This document shows, one piece after another, positions 1 to 3,501 of a stretch of 5,128 bases of DNA. The DNA comes from Brevundimonas sp. (GTDB taxonomy: Bacteria > Pseudomonadota > Alphaproteobacteria > Caulobacterales > Caulobacteraceae). The first letter of the stretch is position 1; every line of letters starts with the position of its first letter. A program made the translations under genes and the position numbers. Where the stretch lies: NCBI GenBank assembly GCA_020253595.1, contig JADCBH010000134.1:1-5128 (forward strand). The letters run 5' to 3'. The notes beneath the pieces were generated by a model that was not told where the DNA came from, made no database searches, and saw nothing but the letters and a program-made list of their open reading frames with translations.

Positions 1-111
1 ATAGTCCGGATACAGGTCGCGCGGCTCCAGATTGCCCGCCTGGTTCGCCATCGCCCGCGTCAGGGCGAGGATGTCGCCGGGTCCCGAACGCATGCGGTAG
101 AGGTTGCACAT
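1..111 (-). CDS. SRAP / YedK (HMCES) family protein, 5' end only
   Basis: Only the first 37 codons lie in the window; the gene runs off the left edge. The minus-strand translation begins MCNLYRM and ends ...RDLYPDY. The MCNLYRM start is the hallmark of SRAP-domain proteins (E. coli YedK, human HMCES), which shield abasic sites in single-stranded DNA by forming a covalent crosslink through Cys2 once Met1 is removed. Because Cys2 must become N-terminal, the start at 111 is fixed by the family. A GGAGG lies at 113-117, only one base from the ATG, which is unusually close for a Shine-Dalgarno site. The downstream catalytic residues (an Asn, a Glu and a His in the family) are outside the window. 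It is divergent from the small gene at 230-496. The family call is strong despite the short fragment; whether the rest of the gene is intact cannot be seen. Confidence 0.85.
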   Translation of the reverse strand, partial: MCNLYRMRSGPGDILALTRAMANQAGNLEPRDLYPDY

Positions 112-135
112 CCCTCCAGCGTGTCAGGCCCGCGC

Positions 136-205
136 GGACCTGTGAAGCCCGCAAACGGTGCCGAAGGAGGTCTGAGATGGGTGGATAACGGACATTGACT
201 CGATC
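136..205. repeat. degenerate copy of the GCGGACATT-type dispersed repeat
   Basis: The segment contains GGACCTGT (136-143), GCAAACGG (151-158) and CGGACATTGA (189-198). The same pieces occur in the same order near 793-880: TGACCTGT, GCAACGGG and CGGACATTGA. The distance from GCAA to the end of GGACATT is 46 bp here and 48 bp there. This copy is diverged in the middle. It fills the divergent intergenic region between the SRAP gene and the 88-aa gene. A TTATCCACC on the minus strand (180-188) is one base from the E. coli DnaA box, and a GACTC (197-201) is a GANTC site; both may be chance. Confidence 0.5.
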
Positions 206-223
206 CATATTCATCCAATAAAT
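195..223 (+). promoter_or_regulatory. candidate promoter for the 88-aa membrane protein, leaderless layout
   Basis: TTGACT (195-200) is followed by a 17-bp spacer and ATAAAT (218-223). The -35 matches TTGACA at 5 of 6 positions; the -10 matches TATAAT at only 3 of 6. Transcription would begin about seven bases after the -10, at or next to the ATG at 230. That would give a leaderless message and fits the absence of any Shine-Dalgarno sequence before this start. The -35 lies partly inside the dispersed repeat. Weak evidence. Confidence 0.3.
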
Positions 224-229
224 CAACCC

Positions 230-496
230 ATGATTGCCTCCTCCATCCTTCTTGCGTTTGGGCTGGCATTAATGCTGGTGCCCAAGCTCTTTGCCGCACG
301 GTCAGAGGCAACTCGGCTGCGGAGACTGCAGGAGATCAGAGAGGGCGACTCCGAGCGGTATTTCGAGGAGGAGCGCGACCTCCTCGCCTACGGGTCCGAT
401 CACCGCTTTCTACAGTTCTGGCGGGTCATTGGTGCCTCCGTAGCGGCCGTGGCAGCACTCGACCTGATCGAGCAATCGGGCATTATTTCGGGCTGA
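230..496 (+). CDS. small two-segment membrane protein of unknown function
   Basis: This 88-aa protein is not recognised as a named family. A hydrophobic segment at about residues 3-22 runs straight into a charged cytoplasm-like stretch (about 23-60) rich in Arg and Glu, including the acidic run YFEEERDLLAY. A second hydrophobic segment follows at about 65-84. The layout suggests a small inner-membrane protein with both ends on the same side. The ATG at 230 is preferred because it precedes the first hydrophobic segment, but there is no Shine-Dalgarno sequence before it (the bases are AT-rich, ending AAATCAACCC). An internal ATG at codon 15 would cut the first segment. Third codon positions look less GC-rich than in dnaA or the hydratase gene, hinting at a different origin. 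Copies of a dispersed repeat lie on both sides. It is probably a real gene, though the small size leaves doubt. Confidence 0.55.
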   Translation: MIASSILLAFGLALMLVPKLFAARSEATRLRRLQEIREGDSERYFEEERDLLAYGSDHRFLQFWRVIGASVAAVAALDLIEQSGIISG

Positions 497-527
497 GCGC
501 GACAGGAACTGAGGCCCTCCACGGTCA

Positions 528-547
528 GCAACGGGTCGAAGGCGGAC
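528..547 (+). repeat. short copy of the GCAACGGGTCGAA repeat
   Basis: These 20 bases match 824-843 at 19 of 20 positions; the only difference is G at 541 against A at 837. The two copies are in direct orientation and flank the leftward 79-aa gene at 554-793. Unlike the right-hand copy, this one lacks the AATGTC half of the inverted repeat, so it cannot form the same hairpin. Confidence 0.7.
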
Positions 548-553
548 CTATCG

Positions 554-793
554 TCAGCCCCACCCCCCGGCCAACTCAGCAATGCCACCGACCCCGAAAC
601 ACGCTCCTACTAAGGCGACGAAAATGCCTGCTGAAATCAGGGACCACTTGATGTTTCGGGGTTCAGGCTTGCGCTTACGCATCAATGCCCACCAGACCGG
701 TAAGAAATGGGCTGCGCCTACGAACCCTGTGACCATTGCTGCGATCGAGATCGCATTAAAGGCGTACAACATGGCTTGAGCGACCGGGGTCAT
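554..793 (-). CDS. small two-segment membrane protein of unknown function
   Basis: This is a 79-aa leftward gene if translation starts at the ATG at 793. Two hydrophobic segments are clear: about residues 8-32 (including AISIAAMVTGFVGAA) and about 52-73 (including LISAGIFVALVGACFGVGG). A short basic linker, MRKRKPEPR, separates them. The basic loop predicts, by the positive-inside rule, that the linker faces the cytoplasm. No family is recognised. The open frame extends upstream to 958, but the extra 55 residues are Arg-rich, non-membrane and overlap the dispersed repeat and the start of the 205-aa gene, so I reject them. Shine-Dalgarno support is weak (an AGG two bases before the ATG). The hydrophobic pattern on this strand makes it more believable than the rightward frame at 582-779 over the same bases. 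Confidence 0.5.
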   Translation of the reverse strand: MTPVAQAMLYAFNAISIAAMVTGFVGAAHFLPVWWALMRKRKPEPRNIKWSLISAGIFVALVGACFGVGGIAELAGGWG

Positions 794-816
794 GACCTGT
801 TTTCGGCCATGAGCCG

Positions 817-880
817 AATGTCCGCAACGGGTCGAAAGCGGACATTCTGACCTGTCCCGAGGGCGGACATTGATCCGGTG
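817..880. repeat. dispersed GCGGACATT repeat with a perfect 9-bp hairpin
   Basis: AATGTCCGC (817-825) and GCGGACATT (838-846) are perfect reverse complements around the 12-nt loop AACGGGTCGAAA. A further GCGGACATT lies at 863-871, followed by GATCCGG. The core matches 528-547 and, more loosely, 136-205. I recall very similar intergenic repeats in other alphaproteobacteria, but cannot confirm that here. It lies 24-53 bp upstream of the leftward 79-aa gene and could also contain its promoter or operator. Confidence 0.7.
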
Positions 881-914
881 GCGATCCCTTCGCCAACCCC
901 AGAGCCTTGCCCCC

Positions 915-935
915 CTACGTCCGATTTTGACGTAG
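915..935. promoter_or_regulatory. perfect 7-bp inverted repeat upstream of the 205-aa gene
   Basis: CTACGTC (915-921) and GACGTAG (929-935) are exact reverse complements around the 7-base centre CGATTTT. The site ends 21 bp before the ATG at 957. The size and dyad symmetry fit a dimeric regulator's operator; there is no T-run, so a terminator is less likely. The regulator is unknown. The downstream protein has an HTH-like N-terminus, so autoregulation is possible but unproven. Confidence 0.4.
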
Positions 936-956
936 CCGCATGTCAGGCTCTCCGTC

Positions 957-1574
957 ATGACCGACGTTCGCCAGACCTATCGCATCCGATCCCCCGAGAC
1001 CTGGGCCGCCGCGCGTGACGCCTTTCTGGACGGCGCGCCTGCCGAGGTCGTCTGCGCCCGCTTCGATCTCGGCCTCTCGGCCTTCTGGAAGCGCGCCCGC
1101 GAGGAGGGCTGGCGGCGTGCCGACCAGCCCGATCCGGTGCCCGAGCACCCCTTGCCCGAACCCGATGTGCGGCTCGAACGGGTCGATCTCGCCGATCTGG
1201 CCTGGCAGGGGCTGTCACGCGCGATCGGCCAGGGCCGCATCGCCGAGGCGCTGCGCTGGCAAAAGCTGCACGCCGAGCTCACCGTTCCCGAACGCACCCG
1301 CGAGCGCGAGGCCGCCCGCGAAGACGTCCGCGAGGAGGCCCGGCTGCGACGTGCCGGGGAGGACGCCAAGGACGCCCGCATCGACGCCATCACCGAGGTG
1401 GCCGAACGCCTGGCGCTCGACCCGGCCCTGTTTCACGCCGCCCGGCCCCGGCGCGCCGTCTCAAGAGTGGACGATGTGGACGAAGTGCAGAGTGTTTCGA
1501 CATCGGCCCCGCTGAACCGCGCGGAACGCCGCCGCCTGGCCCGGCTGGGCCGCGCAGGCCCTCCTCCGCCGTGA
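957..1574 (+). CDS. hypothetical protein, HTH-like N-terminus with charged helical middle
   Basis: This is a 205-aa protein of unknown function. Residues about 14-54 resemble a helix-turn-helix: WAAARDAFLDG, then PAEVVCARFDLGLSAFWKRA, then REEGWRRAD, a pattern seen in homeodomain-like HTHs and phage small-terminase N-termini. A Pro-rich linker follows (about 57-72). A helical part (about 73-110) leads into a strongly charged Arg/Glu/Ala stretch (about 110-153) that could form a coiled coil. The C-terminus ends NRAERRRLARLGRAGPPPP. No membrane segment or catalytic motif is seen. The ATG at 957 has a weak CAGG nine bases upstream. Codon use is strongly GC-biased, like dnaA, so it looks native to the genome. 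It could be a DNA-binding protein, but that rests only on the HTH-like pattern. No neighbouring phage genes are visible. Confidence 0.8.
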   Translation: MTDVRQTYRIRSPETWAAARDAFLDGAPAEVVCARFDLGLSAFWKRAREEGWRRADQPDPVPEHPLPEPDVRLERVDLADLAWQGLSRAIGQGRIAEALRWQKLHAELTVPERTREREAAREDVREEARLRRAGEDAKDARIDAITEVAERLALDPALFHAARPRRAVSRVDDVDEVQSVSTSAPLNRAERRRLARLGRAGPPPP

Positions 1575-1617
1575 TCCTCTCGCTCGCCTCACCCCCGGCC
1601 CGCGCGCTTTTCCTTCT

Positions 1618-1744
1618 TCCGCTCATCCCGGCGAAAGCCGGGACCCAGGTCTTTGGGCGATGGATGGCAGAACAGCAGCAGTGCGTGAATCCCGGTCCTG
1701 CCTCACAAAAGCACTGGGTCCCGGCTTTCGCCGGGATGAGCGGA
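1618..1744. repeat. REP/BIME-like element with 31-bp perfect inverted ends
   Basis: Positions 1618-1648 and 1714-1744 are perfect 31-bp reverse complements, separated by 65 bp. Each arm is itself a hairpin: TCCCGGC, a four-base loop, then GCCGGGA (1626-1643 with loop GAAA, and 1719-1736 with loop TTTC). Such paired palindromes in intergenic DNA match the REP/BIME type of bacterial interspersed repeat, usually mobilised in trans by RAYT transposases; no such gene is in the window. I recall this palindrome as frequent in Caulobacteraceae and sphingomonads. It fills most of the gap between the 205-aa gene and the hydratase gene and could act as a transcription attenuator between them. Confidence 0.85.
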
Positions 1745-1778
1745 TGTTAGAGAGACCCGGTTGCCCACGGAGACGCTC

Positions 1779-2567
1779 ATGTCCGACACCTATGCCAATC
1801 TGCTGATCGAGCGGCACGCCGACGGCTATGCGGTGGTCAGCCTGAACCGGCCCGAGGCGCTGAATGCGCTGAACTCGGCCCTGTTCGCAGACCTGGCCGC
1901 CTTCCTCGACGCGGTGGAGCATGACGACACGGTCCGCTGCCTGATCCTGACCGGCTCGGGCGACAAGGCCTTCGCCGCCGGCGCCGACATCAAGGAGATG
2001 GCGGACCAGACCTATGCCGAAATGTACCGGGGAAATTTCTTCGCCCACGGCCACGACCGGATCGTCCGGTTCCGCAAACCCATCATCGCCGCGGTCAACG
2101 GCTTCGCGCTCGGCGGTGGCTGCGAGCTGGCCATGCTGTGCGACTTCATCGTGGCCAGTGAGAAAGCCAAGTTCGGCCAGCCCGAGATCAACCTGGGCGT
2201 CGCGCCGGGCATCGGCGGCTCCCAGCGCCTGACCCGGCTGGTGGGCAAGTCCAAGGCGATGGACATGGTCCTGACCGCCCGGATGATGGACGCCGCCGAG
2301 GCCGAACGCGCGGGCCTGGCGTCGCGCGTCTTCCCCCACGACCAGCTGCTGGAGGAGACCCGCAAGATCGCCGCCCGCATCGCCGCCCAGAGCCCGCTCG
2401 CGGTCATGGCCAACAAGGAGATGGTCAACGCCGCCCTCGAGACGACCCTGACGCAGGGCGTCCAGTTCGAACGCCGCCTGTTCCACTCCCTGTTCGCCTT
2501 CGAGGACCAGAAGGAAGGCATGGCCGCCTTCGTCGCGAAGCGGAAGCCGGAGTTCCGGGGGCGGTAG
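1779..2567 (+). CDS. enoyl-CoA hydratase, crotonase superfamily
   Basis: The 262-aa product hydrates trans-2-enoyl-CoA to 3-hydroxyacyl-CoA in fatty acid beta-oxidation in the cytoplasm. It closely follows the mitochondrial short-chain hydratase (ECHS1) pattern. NRPEALNAL is at residues 23-31. AFAAGADIKEM (64-74) carries the first oxyanion-hole residue, Ala69. LGGGCELAMLCD (111-122) carries the second, Gly113, and catalytic Glu116. GQPEINLG (133-140) carries catalytic Glu136. The two glutamates are 20 residues apart, as in the rat enzyme (Glu144/Glu164). The C-terminus KRKPEF is also typical. The ATG at 1779 is chosen over a TTG at 1761 because GGAGA (1769-1773) sits five bases upstream and the length then fits the family. 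The TAG stop forms the start of a heptamer repeat array. It lies upstream of rpsT and dnaA in the same direction, but the repeat and a separate rpsT promoter suggest separate transcription. Confidence 0.95.
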   Translation: MSDTYANLLIERHADGYAVVSLNRPEALNALNSALFADLAAFLDAVEHDDTVRCLILTGSGDKAFAAGADIKEMADQTYAEMYRGNFFAHGHDRIVRFRKPIIAAVNGFALGGGCELAMLCDFIVASEKAKFGQPEINLGVAPGIGGSQRLTRLVGKSKAMDMVLTARMMDAAEAERAGLASRVFPHDQLLEETRKIAARIAAQSPLAVMANKEMVNAALETTLTQGVQFERRLFHSLFAFEDQKEGMAAFVAKRKPEFRGR

Positions 2568-2676
2568 GGATTAGGGATTAGGGATTAGGGAATAGGGATT
2601 TTCGGTTTTCGGAGCGAGGCGCAGCGGATGATCCCGATGCGGCATTCTCTCTAATCCCTAATCCCTAATCCCTCCC
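2565..2676. repeat. telomere-like TAGGGAT heptamer array in inverted pair
   Basis: The left arm has five 7-bp units starting at 2565, 2572, 2579, 2586 and 2593: TAGGGAT four times, with one TAGGGAA as the fourth. The right arm carries the reverse complement, ATCCCTA, at 2654 and 2661, then a variant ATCCCTC at 2668. Positions 2566-2588 and 2651-2673 are perfect 23-bp reverse complements around a 62-nt centre, which also holds TTTTCGG twice in tandem (2599-2612). The left arm has five GGG runs spaced by four bases; the right arm has four CCC runs, so each strand has one potentially G-quadruplex-forming arm. The first unit includes the hydratase stop codon, and the right arm ends directly at the rpsT -35 element. 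Confidence 0.9.
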
Positions 2677-2705
2677 TTGCCCGACCGCGCCCCATCCGCT
2701 ATACG
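2677..2705 (+). promoter_or_regulatory. rpsT promoter, Caulobacter housekeeping type
   Basis: TTGCCCG (2677-2683), a 14-bp spacer and GCTATACG (2698-2705) fit the Caulobacter housekeeping sigma consensus (TTGACGS, 10-14 bp, GCTANAWC) well at both ends. In E. coli terms it is TTGCCC, 17 bp, TATACG. Transcription would start near 2712, giving an S20 leader of about 64 nt. Confidence 0.65.
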
Positions 2706-2727
2706 CCCGCCCTCTTGAAGATTTCCG

Positions 2728-2752
2728 CGCCGTGGACGGGGTGTCCGCGGCG
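2728..2752 (+). promoter_or_regulatory. strong hairpin in the rpsT leader
   Basis: CGCCG-T-GGAC (2728-2737) pairs with GTCC-G-CGGCG (2743-2752) around the loop GGGGT: nine Watson-Crick pairs and one T-G wobble. It ends 23 bases before the rpsT ATG. S20 is known to limit its own synthesis in E. coli; whether this stem is used in that way here is inference. Confidence 0.5.
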
Positions 2753-2775
2753 TTTCCGTTGATAGGTTCTGACGA

Positions 2776-3045
2776 ATGGCCAACAACCCCGGCGCCAAGA
2801 AAGCGATCCGCAAGATCGCCGCGCGGACCGAAGTGAACAAGTCGCGCCGCACCCGCGTGCGCACCTTCCTGAAGAAGTTCCAGGAAGCCGTCGCCGGTGG
2901 CGATGCCGAGGCCGCCAAGGGCGCCTTCGTCACCGCCCAGTCCGAGCTGATGCGCGCCGTCACCAAGGGCGTCGTTCACAAGACTACGGGCTCGCGCAAG
3001 GTGTCGCGCCTGGCCGCCCAGCTGAAGAAAATGTCGGCCGCCTGA
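2776..3045 (+). CDS. rpsT: 30S ribosomal protein S20
   Basis: This 89-aa basic protein binds 16S rRNA early in small-subunit assembly. The sequence is typical of S20: an N-terminus ANNPGAKKAIRK, a Lys/Arg-rich first helix with NKSRRTRVRTFLKKF (about 36-50 in family terms; here residues 21-35), a middle helix (about 40-62), and the C-terminal signature VVHKTTGSRKVSRLAAQLKK (66-85). The length is close to the 87 residues of the E. coli protein. The ATG at 2776 is the only sensible start; TAGG (2763-2766) lies nine bases upstream. It has its own promoter (2677-2705), a leader hairpin and an intrinsic terminator (3100-3131), so it is probably a single-gene transcript between the hydratase gene and dnaA. 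This neighbourhood matches what I recall from Caulobacter crescentus. Confidence 0.98.
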   Translation: MANNPGAKKAIRKIAARTEVNKSRRTRVRTFLKKFQEAVAGGDAEAAKGAFVTAQSELMRAVTKGVVHKTTGSRKVSRLAAQLKKMSAA

Positions 3046-3099
3046 GACGGGCTTCCGACCGGCCGTCATCGGTCTGTCACGCGAAAATCTAACGATTTC

Positions 3100-3135
3100 A
3101 ACGGCGAGTAGGCTCAAGCCTACTCGCCGTTTCGC
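3100..3135 (+). terminator. intrinsic terminator of rpsT
   Basis: Positions 3100-3113 and 3118-3131 form a perfect 14-bp stem with the tetraloop TCAA, beginning 55 bases after the rpsT stop. The trailing T-run is short (TTT interrupted by CG), which is usual in high-GC genomes. It separates rpsT from the dnaA control region. Confidence 0.85.
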
Positions 3136-3139
3136 CGTG

Positions 3140-3148
3140 TGCGGATAA
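3140..3148 (-). promoter_or_regulatory. DnaA-box-like site upstream of dnaA
   Basis: The minus strand reads TTATCCGCA, one base from the E. coli DnaA box TTATCCACA. It lies about 115 bp upstream of the candidate dnaA -35, where an autoregulatory DnaA site would be plausible. A single near-consensus 9-mer can occur by chance. No cluster of boxes or AT-rich unwinding region is seen, so this is not evidence of a replication origin. Confidence 0.35.
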
Positions 3149-3163
3149 GTGATCATGAGGGAA

Positions 3164-3186
3164 TTCGCGCTCGCCGGACGCGCGAA
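3164..3186. repeat. 7-bp inverted repeat in the dnaA upstream region
   Basis: TTCGCGC (3164-3170) and GCGCGAA (3180-3186) are exact reverse complements around nine bases. It may be a protein-binding dyad or a minor hairpin; no matching regulator is recognised. Confidence 0.4.
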
Positions 3187-3223
3187 ATCGGCATTTTCCC
3201 AAGCAGGATTAGCACTTGGCCCT

Positions 3224-3267
3224 GTCAACGAATTTAGTTGCCGATTCGTCAACGAATCAGCGTTGAC
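3224..3267. promoter_or_regulatory. dnaA control sites: GTCAAC repeats and a GANTC palindrome
   Basis: GTCAACGAAT occurs twice in direct orientation (3224-3233 and 3248-3257), 24 bp apart, and GTTGAC (3262-3267) is the same hexamer inverted. The second copy lies within a perfect palindrome, GATTCGT-CA-ACGAATC (3243-3258), whose two ends are GANTC sites (GATTC 3243-3247, GAATC 3254-3258). GANTC is the target of the CcrM cell-cycle methyltransferase, and in Caulobacter full methylation of such sites near the dnaA promoter is reported to favour dnaA transcription. The palindrome ends four bases before the candidate -35. The sites are plain in the sequence; their function is inferred. Confidence 0.6.
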
Positions 3268-3290
3268 CCCCGCCGCTCCCGGCGTAAGTT
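3263..3290 (+). promoter_or_regulatory. candidate dnaA promoter
   Basis: TTGACC (3263-3268) is a good -35 (5 of 6 to TTGACA). The best -10 is weak: TAAGTT (3285-3290), 16 bp downstream, matching TATAAT at 3 of 6. Transcription would start near 3297, giving a leader of about 205 nt before the ATG at 3502. Long dnaA leaders are known in Caulobacter. The GTCAAC/GANTC cluster abuts and overlaps the -35, which favours this assignment. Confidence 0.4.
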
Positions 3291-3370
3291 TTCCCTCCTA
3301 ACGCACTTCCATCCCATCACGGATGAAGACGGAGCGGGGCACAGCCTCGTACCGGCGGGAGATGTCTGTT

Positions 3371-3471
3371 CGCTGGGCCGACCCCACCGTCGAAGCACCG
3401 CTTCGCCGGCACGGAGAAGTCGTCCCCGTTCAGTCGGCCCGGCGTCGGGCCCGGAACGCAGGGTTCCGGGC
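3371..3471 (+). promoter_or_regulatory. structured dnaA 5' leader
   Basis: Three stems can be drawn by eye. The outer stem pairs 3371-3382 with 3433-3444 (12 pairs, one of them T-G). Inside it, CGAAGC (3391-3396) pairs with GCTTCG (3400-3405) around the loop ACC. Directly after the outer stem, GCCCGGAAC (3449-3457) pairs perfectly with GTTCCGGGC (3463-3471) around the loop GCAGG. The fold ends 20 bases before the Shine-Dalgarno GGGAG at 3491-3495, so it could affect message stability or ribosome loading. In Caulobacter the dnaA 5' leader is known to take part in controlling DnaA synthesis; that this fold does so is inference. Confidence 0.55.
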
Positions 3472-3501
3472 AGCAGTGATTATGGATGGCGGGAGATCTA
3501 G

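Noticed and set aside
180..188. DnaA box (TTATCCACC on the minus strand)
   Set aside because: One mismatch from the E. coli consensus but isolated, inside a degenerate dispersed repeat and far from dnaA; kept only as a remark.
582..779. Rightward 65-aa frame opposite the 79-aa gene
   Set aside because: Its composition is unremarkable, it lacks a Shine-Dalgarno site, and the opposite strand encodes two clear hydrophobic segments over the same bases.
790..810. Tiny leftward frame (MAENRS, stop) whose TGA overlaps the ATG at 793, suggesting a translationally coupled leader peptide
   Set aside because: Six codons with no ribosome binding site; an ATGA overlap of this kind easily arises by chance.
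554..958. Leftward 134-aa reading of the 79-aa membrane protein gene
   Set aside because: The extra 55 N-terminal residues are Arg-rich and encoded by the dispersed repeat and by bases overlapping the start of the 205-aa gene; the membrane protein makes sense from the ATG at 793.
1623..2486. Long leftward frame opposite the hydratase gene
   Set aside because: High-GC genes commonly leave long open frames on the other strand; the plus strand has unmistakable crotonase motifs and this frame also runs through the repeat element.
2565..2676. CRISPR array
   Set aside because: The repeat unit is a 7-bp tandem without spacers, and the second block is inverted; this is a heptamer array, not a repeat-spacer pattern.
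3046..3501. Possible replication origin next to dnaA
   Set aside because: Only one near-consensus DnaA box and no AT-rich unwinding stretch or box cluster. In Caulobacter the origin lies near hemE, not at dnaA.
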